Shown here: positions 45,901 to 55,683 of the stretch, one piece after another | Layout of the letters: each line of letters opens with the position of its first letter | Position numbering within the stretch: the first letter of the stretch is position 1 | Assembly (NCBI RefSeq): GCF_003073045.1 | Contig: NC_037590.1 | Coordinates: forward strand, 35,534,327 to 35,598,326 | Direction of reading: 5' to 3' | DNA length: 64,000 nt | Source: Pomacea canaliculata | Lineage: Eukaryota; Mollusca; Gastropoda; Architaenioglossa; Ampullariidae | Made by a program: the position numbers and the translations under genes | The notes under the pieces: generated by a model | Database searches by the model: none | What the model was told of the DNA's origin: nothing | What the model saw: the letters and a program-made list of their open reading frames with translations, nothing else

Positions 45901-48900
45901 CCCCTGACACTGTAGTGTCGGTGATGGTTGCCATGCTGCCCAAGTCCAACATGGTCATCTCCTTGCCACCATCGGGCCAGGTTCCTCCCGCCGTCTTGCC
46001 AGCGTCCTGATGAATGACCGAGCCGTTGGGCAGGACCATCAGCTTCTCGAGAGCAACCGTCTGCTGACCAGAGGGCAAGACTGGGTCAAGTCCTTGATCT
46101 TGCACCTCTCTTCCGATGAATGTTACGTTGTGCTTGGTGGCGGTCTGGCTGTCGAACCAGTCCTGAACAAAAGTCAGTAAATAAAAATAAAATAATAGTT
46201 ACTAGACGATTTCCTTAACATAAATAAAATTACAGTCTACCTTTGATTGATGGCCAAATGCAAGTAGCCTTATTGACTGGGAGCGCAGTTTGTGGATTTA
46301 GCAGTTTACGAAGCGACTTACCTGGAACCCCCAGTTATAGTGATCATTCCAAATGAAGTTTGAAGGACTGCTGTGGTTGCAGACGATAACGGAGATGGAG
46401 AACAAACTTATTCGAAAATGGTCAGCAGGCAAAGTGTTAATCTGCACTCGCCCGGAGCCATTGAAGTAGGCGGTGCCATGCTGGCTGAAAGCCACGCCTT
46501 CTGCGCGTGCTGGGTGACGTTGCAGAGACTGATCCTCCACAGAGCCATCAAACTTGATGTGAAGAGAGGACTGACAGCCTGGACATACGAAAAAACTAAT
46601 CATCGATCATCAATCATCATCATCATCATCATCAACACCACCACCAACAACAACAACAGATGAAAAGATAAACTACAAAATTAATTATTTGATGCACGTA
46701 GCAGTGCTGACGAAGTCAGATAGCAAACCTATTGCAACTGTAGATTCACAGGCGCACTGACTGTGTCTGTACACCTGTGCCTGGACGACAGGGACGAGTC
46801 ACGTGACCCTTCCCTGGAATCAGCTGGAGATAGTTGTAGACACTGTGTGGATCAGGCCGATATTCACAGGCACCTGTTAACAAAACTCCATATAATTAAA
46901 CGAGCTGTTATTTTGTGATGTGTTTGATGGCTAACATATATATAATTTTCTTTGTTCATTGATCATTAAAATAAGTATTTTAAAAGCATCTATTTCAGTC
47001 GAAAATGAGGAAAAAAAAATGAATAAATAAGCTTTAATTAACCAAATTAGAGGTATGATGGGTACTTTGAGAATTTCAAGCAATGTTTACAAAAACTTAA
47101 ACATTCAAGCAGAAAGCATGGAACCTCAGTTTTAAAAGTACACAAGTTCCGACGCGCTGACATATTGTCTCTAATTCATTTTTATTTCTGATAAATGAAA
47201 AAATTTCGAAACCAATAATGTACAGCCAAAACAATGTGCAAATATGATCATAAAACAGACCAGTGTACAGGAAAAAACATAGTACAAACAATGAGAGCTA
47301 AATTCTTTGGGTTTATTCCTGATTAATGAACAAATTTAGAAGGGCCCCATTGACGAAAATTGAGAGTCCTCCAAACTTTTAATGTGCAAACTGTACGCAT
47401 ACAATAAGCAAGAAACAAGCTACAGCAGACGACAAACAGACAGACATGGTTCATTTCAGCAACTGTCAGGAATAATCAATTGAACTGTAGCTTGCAATGT
47501 GTCACTGACCGCTGGCCTGCAGTGTCCACTCCAAAGAACAAGCATCTCTACAGCTGGCATCCGACACACAGCCGCCATCTTGGCTGTAGCGATGGCCTTG
47601 CTGGCAGCACTGGGGGACCGAGCGCCCTCCTCCACATGTCCAGTACTCGCCACACCCCGCTGTCCCGTATTGTGAGTCCAGCCCTGAGGTTGTCCCCGAC
47701 AAGGGTCTAGAGAAACAGAAACAGCGGTAATAGGTATGGGGTGAGCAGTCAACCAGTGGCCGGGACTAGCATGTATCAGGGTTAGTGATTGTCAGTGATT
47801 GAGTGAAGGGGGGTTCACTCCTCATTAACACTATTCTTGTGTACGAAATCGAAAATAATTTATGCATCAGTTGTCTCTGGACAGTTCTGGAAACATAAGC
47901 TACATCCACACTTGGGTACCTGAAGGGCAATCCACAAACAGGGCGTCTAGACAGGCCACTGCCTCGGAGCTCCAGTAAAGACCGAAGGGACAGGAAGTGA
48001 CCACTGGCTTGTACCCGCCGTTCTGCGGGTAGCAGGTCACGTACTTGGTGCAGTCGGGTGGATAAGAGTTGTATCCGACCCCGCCAACCTCCAGACACTC
48101 GCGACACAGCGCTGCATGCAGATTACAGAGCATCAGATCACCACTGTCTCAAACCTTATTTACATTTATTATCAAAGCACTCGATTCTCTGCCTCACAAT
48201 ATGTGATTGAAAATAACTAAAATGAAGTAAAGTAGATATTTCTACTGTTATAGATTTCACGTCTGAGTGCAAAGTGGCAAAAATTATACTTTTTAATTAA
48301 AATTGTGCTGACACTGATTAGCAGTTTTTCTGCTCTCCCTTGATGTTTGTTTGTTTGCCGGATGTCTATTGTCAGCTGTGCCATTAGGACAAATTTGTAG
48401 ACGACGGTCGTATAAACATTTTTTATATTTAAACATGCAGGGTTAGCGAGTACTTACCGGGTATTGACGGTGTTGTAGACACAGTAGGAGGCGGGATCGT
48501 TGACACAATGACTGAAGCGATCGTGAACACAAACAAATACACTTTGAAATTTAAAGTTTCAACACAAATACAGCCCTTGTTTGAAGGCTTTAAATAAGGT
48601 TAATAATTACAGATATTTTTGTATCTACGGGCAACTGCCTACCTCACAGCGACTTTGCATATTGTTTATGACATGAAGCACGACTGAAATTTTCATTCAG
48701 ATTTCATGTAAATTGGTCATTTGAAAGATTCTCTCTAGGTCAGGTGTACATGCCTTTCAATGCTTCCTATACAGAATCAGGTTATAAAGTCGAATGGGTT
48801 TTCACTGTCCTCTTACCCTCGCAAATCTGGTCTCGGAGCGTTTCGACGATGTCGATGAGAGCAGAGAAGTCAGAGACGTTGAAAAGAGTCGAAGGTGACG

Positions 48901-51900
48901 AGGCCATGGCCTCCAGCTCCGTCTGCAGGGTGCGCTTACCCACCCCGATGACCAGCATGACGATCCCACTGGCAGTCTTGGCCAGGCTGGCCTCAGACTT
49001 CGTCTGGTGGACGTTGCTGGACTTCCCGTCGGTGATGACAATACCTGAGTGAAAAGGAGTCTAGAATAAGCATTAACTCGCTATCATGTCTTTCTTTCAC
49101 AAAATTTCACAAATCGTCATCGGGGTGTTTATCATCATCGCCATCATCATGACATCATCCCCTCCTTTTGTGACCAACCTATATGGGGAATGCCTGGTCG
49201 TCCGTGCGTGGCGAACATTCCCCGCAGCGCTTGCAGGCCCAGGGCCGTGTTGGTGCGGCCCAACGGAGTCTGTCGCAGCCCCGACACCCTCCTCTTCAGT
49301 TCCGCCTTGCCAAGGAACGGCTTGATGGGGATGGTGTCGCCCACGTTAGAGCTGTACACGATGATGCCCACATGAATGCCCTCGTCACCCACCTAACACC
49401 AGAAACCACACGTGAGGTCGTCGGTCATATACTGTGACTCTTGTCGTCATTGCATTTGGGGGCTTATTTAATGACATTCCAGCAGTTATTACTTTAACGA
49501 ACAAAAAAACTCGACAACGTGGTAAGGTATAAAGAAAAGGGGAGGAAAACGACTTATGATTATTTTTTTTAAATACCTGAGTCAGCAGACCTAGAGTGAG
49601 ACGTTTGTCAAACAGGTAGAAAAAGGTGTGCTAAAATAAGGTTCAAGTATTTAACTGTTTAAATTTATTGCTCTGTGTTTTTTTATCTCCACTACTCCTC
49701 TCTATCTCCCTCATCTTCCCCTTCCTCTGTCTCCCGGAAGCGGTTGATCTGTCACATAAAAGTAAACACAGCAATGGCTGAATCACCTCCAGACTATTGA
49801 TGAGGGTAGAGACGAAGATGCGCCCTCTGTCCCAGTCTTCCGCTTGGATGCTGTGCGAACCATCCAGCAAGAACACGACATCAGCTGGCTGCTGGCACGA
49901 GATGGCTGCAACAGACCACATGTCCATCAGGCCTTGCACGAGTCACGTGACAGACTGCCGAGAGCTGCAGAAGACTCGGCACAAAGCCCCTCATTTAAAC
50001 AATTACTGCAAAAAGCTAAAGAAACTCAGCAGATGTTGCACAAATCTTGTATTGTTGAGACACCTGACGAGCAGCAGTTTTTTTTCTACCTGTCACATAG
50101 GGGTAAGCAACTTGTGGCAGGGCAAGGCAGCTTTACTGATTATGACATCGGCAGTCAGTATAACTGGTTTGTGACACTGTCAGTCGAAGCCACTACAACA
50201 CCAGTGAGGTATTCAATGCAACGCCTGTAGTCTGAGATCACGAAGCCAGTAAACTATCTCAGGGTGTCCTCAGCAGGGTTTGAATGTAAATGATGCTCAA
50301 GAAAGATTTAGTCAAAATACCTGCAGGAATATTAGAACAGAAACCTATAAAGCTTGCGACGAGGTTAGGAAGCAAAAAGTCTAGTTTAACCTGTTGAACA
50401 ACCTTTGCAAAAAAAGAGTGACATAATTAGAGATGTCTTTAGAAAATCACTTCATCAGCACAGACAAAACACAACCTTCTTAGCAGTCCCTTTTAACTGG
50501 ACACATGTTGTGGAATATTTAGTCCTGACACTCGTATACAAACTAAATAAAGATCGCCAAGTCCCGTAGTTGACAATGTCTGCTCGGGTAGAGAGGTCCT
50601 TGTCTCAGCACGAAGCTGGCTGGTACAGGTGACTGTTAACAAACTCACGTGGTAAGTAAGGTGTTGTTGTTGGTGATGGCTCCACTGTAGTTGCGGTAGT
50701 TGGTGGGATCGTTGGTTCGAGGCTGGTCATCGGTACAACTGAAACAAATATCTTATTTTTCCTGTTTGATGTCATTCACTTACAGGAGGAAGAGGAGGAG
50801 CGTAAAACGTATGAAGTGTCTTCCATACCCTGCCATACACAAATAAGAAACCAGTTCCCACACTGTGATCTATTTAAAAAAAAAAAACCACCCCACCACC
50901 ACCATCAAATATAAACATATTCAGAAACAAAACTAATGACCAAACGGTATGCACGCGACACACTCCAGACGAATCTCGAACATTTCTGAATAGCCTCTGA
51001 CAAAGTTCAGAGTCAGACCAAGAAGGTTCATGCCACAATCGTAAAACTTTTAAGATAAGCAGTCCGGAGATAGGATGTTCATTCCAAGCCAACCTTTGCA
51101 GATGAGGTCACTGATTTCCTGGACAACGTTCTGGAGCTGAGTGAAGTCGCTGACCGTGAAGAGACGGTTGTGGTTGTGGTCCTTCGGGGCGATCTCTTGA
51201 AGCTCGTCCAGGTAGGTCTCATTGCCTACCCCCAGGGCGATCATGGTAATCTTTTCTACCTGCGGAGTGAGTAGCACCTTTTAAGTTGTTGTTTTAATCT
51301 TTTAGGGTTTTGGTTGCTCGTTTGGCGAAGTCTTGACGAATATTATTCGGACTGATGACTGATTATTAGGCGATCGTTGCTTCCTTTTGCGAAGAGTAAA
51401 TCGACGAGTTTTATGAAGCTAAACATGAACATGTCCCAAACTTTATTTAGTATTCTACATAGAGGTATAATTTATAAAGGGTGCATCTGCCGGATATGAC
51501 AATTTACTCTTACCCCGTGGTACAGAGCTGTCATTGTATAAAGAATGTATATTCAATATGATAGGTGCTGAACCTGCCTTCTGAATTCTGAAGCCATTCG
51601 TTCTAACCATTAGGCTATCATGTATGTATGATTGTATACAGGTTGTACATTGTGTATCCAGGTCTTACTGTACATCTGCTCTTACCGTGCGAGCGTTGAG
51701 TGCCTCTTGAATGGTCTTATGGACGTCATCAGACCGGCCGTCAGTGATAACGACGGCGATGGGTATGGCGCCAGGCCGGCCCTGGTTTGCCACCATAGAC
51801 CTCATCCGAGCGACAGCAAGTGCTGTGTCTGTGCCTGCAACAAGAAGCAGGTGCTGAGACAGGCAGCGAGACCTTCTGGGCGATGTCTAAATATTTTTGT

Positions 51901-52540
51901 TTTATTTTACGACTGTAGGTTCGCTCTTGAACTCCAAAGCTCGTCAACTCACCCTGACCATCCTGTTCGAGTCCCCGTAGCATGGCCTTGAGCTGCGTGC
52001 GCGACTTGAAGGGTTGAAGGTCGATGACCTGCCCGATGTCCGTGCTGTACACGATGACACCCACGTGAATAGCGCGTGGTCCGACGGCCAGTGAGTCGAT
52101 GAGGTTGGCCACAAATTCCTTCTCTTGTTGCCACTCGCCGGGCTTGATGCTGCCCGAGGCGTCCATCAGGAAGACCACGTCAGCAGGCATGTCACAGCGA
52201 ACCACTGGCAGCACGTGCAGGGGCAGAGCGGTGAACATAAGTGTAGCATTACTTTTTTTTTTTTTTGTTGTTTTGGTGGGTGGGTAGATATGAATCCATG
52301 GCACTCACATTTAAAACATGCGTTCATCCCCTCTTTCACACTCCTGTTACGTCATGTCACGTCACATAATATCGTGTCACATTCCAACGTGTCATTCTAC
52401 ATCACTCACATCACGTGAACTTTGCTACTTTTAGAGTTCAGGTAACATAAAATCACACCACAAACTTACTCTGTTGTGCCGAGAGAGGAGTAACCGTTGA
52501 AAGCAGCATGACAGCTCCAAACAGTTTCGCTGCAATCATT
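41673..52540 (-). CDS. Pif/BMSP-like shell-matrix protein with internal Trp-led repeat array (gene span, 22 exons)
   Basis: This is a secreted, probably extracellular-matrix protein. Minus-strand exons from the start: 52471-52540, 51953-52204, 51686-51834, 51094-51259, 50649-50738, 49787-49905, 49179-49392, 48817-49044, 48458-48511, 47920-48111, 47510-47706, 46775-46873, 46322-46578, 45818-46162, 45427-45625, 44720-45267, 44305-44515, 43240-44156, 42787-42916, 42077-42167, 41801-41865, 41673-41699, totalling about 1,540 codons. Domain order is signal peptide, VWA, Thr/Pro linker, VWA, linker, peritrophin-type chitin-binding domain, Cys-rich segment, first half of a LamG fold, about 740 residues with 14 short repeats, second half of LamG, short tail. 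VWA-chitin-binding-LamG is the layout of molluscan Pif/BMSP proteins, which bind chitin and calcium carbonate. The acidic C-terminal part of nacre Pif is not seen. Two exons are off by one base. Confidence 0.87.
43240..45625 (-). repeat. Coding array of 14 Trp-led repeats in the Pif-like protein
   Basis: Exons 45427-45625, 44720-45267, 44305-44515 and 43240-44156 encode 14 copies of a motif of about 24 residues. Each has a WxVxMPDG-like half and an RTGxGEMPAD-like half, separated from the next copy by Ser/Gly-rich spacers. The first eight copies (in the three smaller exons) are diverged, for example WFIMLPTGKV with IPDD. The last six, all in the 917-base exon, are close to identical: WTLTLPDG, WSVTLPDG, WNLTMPDG, WSARMPDG, WSVVMPDG and WQVTMPDG, each followed by a GxGE/D-xP-AD half. 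Exon 44720-45267 carries one extra base in the CCC run just before the stretch PEVVEWKLS. I do not recognise the motif as a named domain. Confidence 0.85.
45660..45712 (-). repeat. Degenerate tRNA-like fragment
   Basis: The minus strand carries TTAGCGACGACTAG (box A-like) and GGGTTCGAAGTCC (a good box B) about 25 bases apart, in a Pif-like intron. No convincing acceptor stem is seen; it may be a SINE relic. Confidence 0.3.
45818..46162 (-). CDS. Pif-like spacer exon before the repeat array
   Basis: This 345-base phase 0-0 exon has no family I recognise. It contains LMVLPNGSVIHQDAGK and later TWPDGGKE, which could be a decayed copy of the downstream repeat, and ends GSW-Q, so the first clear repeat straddles its 3' junction. 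Its open frame, clean splice sites and matching phase support it as coding. Confidence 0.75.
46322..46578 (-). CDS. Pif-like LamG domain, N-terminal half
   Basis: This 257-base exon encodes SSLHIKFDGSVEDQS, then GVAFSQHGTAYFNGSGRVQI and a strand reading FRISLFSISVIV. These are the first strands of a laminin-G-like jelly roll of the kind found after the chitin-binding domains in Pif. The remaining strands do not follow here; the exon continues into NHSSPSNFIWNDHYNWGFQ and then into the repeat region. Confidence 0.75.
46775..47706 (-). CDS. Pif-like Cys-rich exon and second chitin-binding-like exon
   Basis: Exon 47510-47706 encodes a Cys-rich segment (CGEYWTCGG, QCCQQGHRYSQDGGC, DASCRDAC). It must enter and leave in phase 1, but its length of 197 is one base short, and its first codons (DPCRG) lie in a different frame from the Cys-rich part. 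Exon 46775-46873 (99 bases, phase 1-1) encodes CEYRPDPHSVYNYLQLIPGK and RPCRPGT, consistent with the second chitin-binding module that precedes LamG in Pif proteins. Confidence 0.7.
47920..48111 (-). CDS. Pif-like peritrophin-type chitin-binding domain exon
   Basis: One 192-base phase 1-1 exon encodes a compact chitin-binding type 2 module with the expected six-cysteine spacing plus one extra cysteine at the start (ALCREC). Recognisable parts are YPPDCTKYVTCYPQ, VTSCPFGLYWSSEAVAC and LFVDCPS. The aromatic residues around TKYVTCY and GLYW fit sugar binding. Confidence 0.88.
48458..48511 (-). CDS. Pif-like second Thr/Pro linker exon
   Basis: This 54-base phase 1-1 exon encodes STIPPPTVSTTPSIP, resembling the first linker exon and joining VWA2 to the chitin-binding domain. 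Confidence 0.7.
48817..49905 (-). CDS. Pif-like VWA domain 2 (three exons)
   Basis: Exons 49787-49905, 49179-49392 and 48817-49044 encode a second VWA domain. It has DGSHS after DVVFLL, GRTNTALG, and ITDGKSSN as MIDAS elements, then IVMLVIGVGKRTLQTELE and LRDQICE. The split positions differ from VWA1 in detail, but the first junction again falls after the INSLE/SLAV helix, so tandem duplication is plausible. Phases are 1-0, 0-1, 1-1. Confidence 0.92.
50649..50738 (-). CDS. Pif-like Thr/Pro-rich linker exon between VWA domains
   Basis: This 90-base phase 1-1 exon encodes a Thr/Pro/Val linker (PTIPPTTATTVEPSPTTTP), a likely site of O-glycosylation. Confidence 0.75.
51094..52204 (-). CDS. Pif-like VWA domain 1 (three exons)
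   Basis: Exons 51953-52204, 51686-51834 and 51094-51259 encode a von Willebrand factor A domain. The metal-binding MIDAS elements are present: DASGS after DVVFLM, a GTDTAL threonine segment, and ITDGRSDD. The domain closes with ITMIALGVGNETYLDELQ and VVQEISDLICKG. Flanking cysteines (VRCDMP and LICK) fit a disulphide-closed secreted VWA. All phases agree (1-1, 1-0, 0-1). Confidence 0.93.
51558..51621 (-). repeat. tRNA-like sequence in a Pif-like intron
   Basis: The minus strand begins ATGATAG and ends CTATCAT, a perfect 7-bp acceptor-type stem. It has a box A-like TAGCCTAATGGTTAGAACG and a short box B-like AGGTTCAGCACC. At 64 bases it is short for a tRNA and the T arm is degenerate, so a SINE head or tRNA pseudogene is more likely than a working tRNA. 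Confidence 0.4.
52471..52540 (-). CDS. Pif-like exon 1: signal peptide
   Basis: The ATG (complement of 52538-52540) opens MIAAKLFGAVMLLSTVTPL, a hydrophobic stretch ending SAQQ at a plausible signal-peptidase site. The donor A/gtaagt leaves phase 1, matching the first VWA exon. Confidence 0.8.
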
Positions 52541-55500
52541 CTCGTCACAGTCTGCTGACAAAGAATATGGGGAAAAATCTTTCTTTCCTCTCGGAGCACG
52601 TTTTTCTCTCATAATTTAAGGGTAGTTTATGGATCAAAATATGACAACTCGTTGCCCACTAAGCAGCAACTTTGAGAACTGAATGAAGTTCACTTGGTTT
52701 CAAAATGTATTTAAGACACCTATTGAATTAAGTTTTGCAGCAAGGACACACCAAAAAATAAATAAATAAATAAAATCAAAACAAGAAAACAACAACTTAC
52801 GACAGCCGGTTGAGGGTTTTACAATTTTGAGGTTAGAAAGAAATTTTGTTAGTTTGTAAAATACATACAGTACAGTGCAGAGATTTCCTGCACTCGTTCA
52901 CATCAGACCGGACTCCCTACCTTACAGGTCCACGCGTAGATTGTTGATACTGAGACCTGAACCGGACTACAGGGAGCGACAACTGGCGAGAACAACGACA
53001 AATTCGCACAAGGCACACAAACCAGTTTGATGAGAGACTCATCAGTCAAGACCGTCACTCTGGCGCCATGAAGGTCTGATACTTGAGGTCAAGACAAAAT
53101 AGCACAATTATATATATAACAGCAAGTATGTATTGAATGTCTGACTTTTCGTGGATAATTATTTATTATTTATGCGAAAAGATAAGATTTTCTGTTTAAA
53201 AAAAATAATGTTTAAAATCAAAATTTTTTTGTAGACCTTTCCTGTGCTTTTTTCATTGTGGATTTGATCTGTTTGCCGTCCTCTCCTGTGAAACACAAAC
53301 GAAGCTTTCAATACATTTTTTGTTTGTTTTGGATACACACCCGAAGGTAGCATATCAATCTAGTACAATCCCTTTGTTATTATCACTTTATATTCATGCG
53401 CTCAATGCCCGATATAACATGAAAGGGAAATGTTATCTGCGCATGCTCAATCTGCTGAGACTATTTCTGCTCTTTACACACGAGAGTATCATCCCTAACC
53501 TCATCGGACACTTCGTGATTTTCGTCCTGAGAGAAACTGCTGCATTCCCTCTCCTGTCTTGATGGGGGTGGATGTTGACGCTGATGTTTGCTGACACCGA
53601 CACGCCCTCTAGTGTGTGACAGAACGAAAGGTGACTTGAGGTGAGTGAGAGACATGTCGAGTGTGATGATCAGTGCAAGCGCGAGTACTCGACACCCTTG
53701 TCCCCACGTGTAACATTTGTAGCGTCCCTTTAAGAAAAGAATTCAAAGTCTATTGATATTCTTAACTAATCAGTTTCCCGAGTAGCTATGCTGAAGAAAT
53801 TTATATCTGGCTTTCATAATCGTTTTTTTCAGTAGGATATTACAAAGGGCTAGAAAAGAAAGGAAAGTAATGCAACTTGAAGAAGCAATGACATTGGTAA
53901 ATTCGTTTTTGAAACGGCACTTAGATTTTTCTTGCTAGACATCATGGATTCCTTTCTGTAGTTTTTTTAAAAAAGTTTTCTTCTTCCTCTTCTTCTCTCT
54001 CCCTCTTTGTGCTATCTTAATGGTGTTTATGTTTTATGTGATTTTTTTTGTGTTTGCTTTTTTTCTTTTGTTTTTTAAATTAACATTTTTCATTTCTCTT
54101 AGCGAATTACAAATGACTAATTGTCTCACATTTTCCCAACTTTAATCTTATTGCACGATGCTGCAGAATGGACGATGGAGGCAAGTTCAAAGATGTGTGG
54201 CATGTCACTACAGATAAGAATAAACTGAACGCCTCCTCCTGTCGCTTCCTCTGGCCGTCACATCAAAGGACATTGTTAGCGGCTTGCCTGAGGCCGAGTT
54301 GCAAGGCCAGGTAAGGTTTTTAGGCTAGAAGAATGTCGGACTGCTCCAGCAGGTTGTATCGTGGCAGCCTGGAAATCACTAGCGAAATACTTCATCCTTT
54401 CTTGTTTCTCAGTCATCTGTCTCCTTGGCAGTAAGTGTTCTCGACTTTCCGTTAGACACAAAAAAGAAGAAACCATTTTGTTAATAGATTTGTACAGTGA
54501 AACTTTTCCCACAGATTTTCTGCTTTGTGAAATTAAACTCACTTTTTCAACCTATCAAAACTATGCATATTTCAATCATATTGTGTCATAATAAGACACT
54601 CGTAATGCATGGACAGTTTCAATGGATAGAGGTGACTGAATGTGGGAAAACATACAAGACTCAACAATCAGAAATGCAGTCACAAAAGGTAAAATCACAT
54701 TTCGTATAATGCATAACTGAACGATGAGTTAATGGTTCAATTGCAGAAGGACCAAAATCTGTTTTTAAAAATACATGGTGTTAAAATGAGAAGATGTTAA
54801 AATAATCACAGATTTTTTATATAAACATTTATTTTCCATTAACACATTGCATGTTTAAACAATTTATACCTGTTGCAATATAACAAACATATATAAACAA
54901 TATTAAAAACATAGGAGGTAATCCATGTCAAAATATATATAAAGATCTAGTCACTGTTTAAATTCTAGTCAACAAGTTGCATATAATAGTAGCCACTGTT
55001 TTACAAATTTGTCTTCTTTCATTTCCAAGCGTGCATTAAAAATTTCAAGTTTATATTTATGCTGCAGTATCCGAATGAATATTTAGGGTGTGTGTGGATT
55101 TATGTGAGTATGATTTAGAAAGCAGTAAAATTAAATCCAGGACTGCATCCAAATAAAACAAGGTGTTCAGTTAAAATTATCATTGTCATAATCCCACAGT
55201 TGTCCAGAAATCCTGGACATATTTCCATTTCCAAAATATGTTGAATGTTTTCTTTTTTCACATCTACAGTAGTCACAAGCATCACCCTTCTCTATACCAT
55301 ATTAAATAAAATTATTTTTTCCCTAGTAGTCTATGCAGCAATCACAGATTCAGTATTCCGGTTTATAGGCCAAGCTGACTGTAGTTGCTGTACTTCCTTA
55401 TCTTTCACTTGAATGCAGATAAGCGTACTTTGGATTTCAACTATCATTCCATGGATGTGTATTTATAATATAAATAAGTTCGTGATCAGTCCTGTTGCAC

Positions 55501-55605
55501 TTTTTCCACTCTAGGCGCAAGAGCTCTGCAGCAAAGGCAGATAACCGTGGCCTGTGTGTGCAACCAGCTTTCAAACAGTTCCACTTGATTCCTTCCTCAG
55601 ACATT
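52541..55605. other. Region between the divergent Pif-like and C45-like genes
   Basis: This should hold both promoters and 5' untranslated sequence, but no core promoter motif stands out. AT-rich and poly-pyrimidine tracts occur at 53150-53240 and 53960-54090. The only coding-like stretch is the short one at 54168. Confidence 0.4.
54168..54316 (+). other. Short open stretch with donor site, unassigned
   Basis: An ATG at 54168 opens about 48 codons (MDDGGKFKDVWHVTTDKN onward) ending at a ccag/gtaagg donor-like site. An alternative frame reads LPLAVTSKDIVSGLPEAEL. It lies between the divergent starts of the Pif-like and C45-like genes and could be a 5' exon of the latter, but no splice partner can be shown. 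Confidence 0.2.
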
Positions 55606-55683
55606 ATGTCAGGTGTACACCAGATACTCACACTTGTCATTCTGCTAGCGCCTGTTGCACACACCGCAGAGTGTCATGGCAAG
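55606..55683 (+). CDS. C45-like gene: putative signal-peptide exon
   Basis: The ATG at 55606 begins MSGVHQILTLVILLAPVAHT, a good signal peptide, then AECHGK and a donor aag/gtaaaag in phase 0. A cttcctcag just upstream suggests a 5' non-coding exon before it. The next exon, which ends firmly at 56215, has no acceptor that fits phase 0, so either an exon is missing between them or one base is wrong. Confidence 0.6.

Noticed and set aside
49844-50230. Plus-strand frame of 128 codons
   Set aside because: It overlaps the antisense of VWA2 exon 49787-49905 and runs into intron; it has no motif of its own.
51558-51621. Functional tRNA gene
   Set aside because: Too short (64 bases), with a degenerate T arm; only the acceptor-like stem is good.
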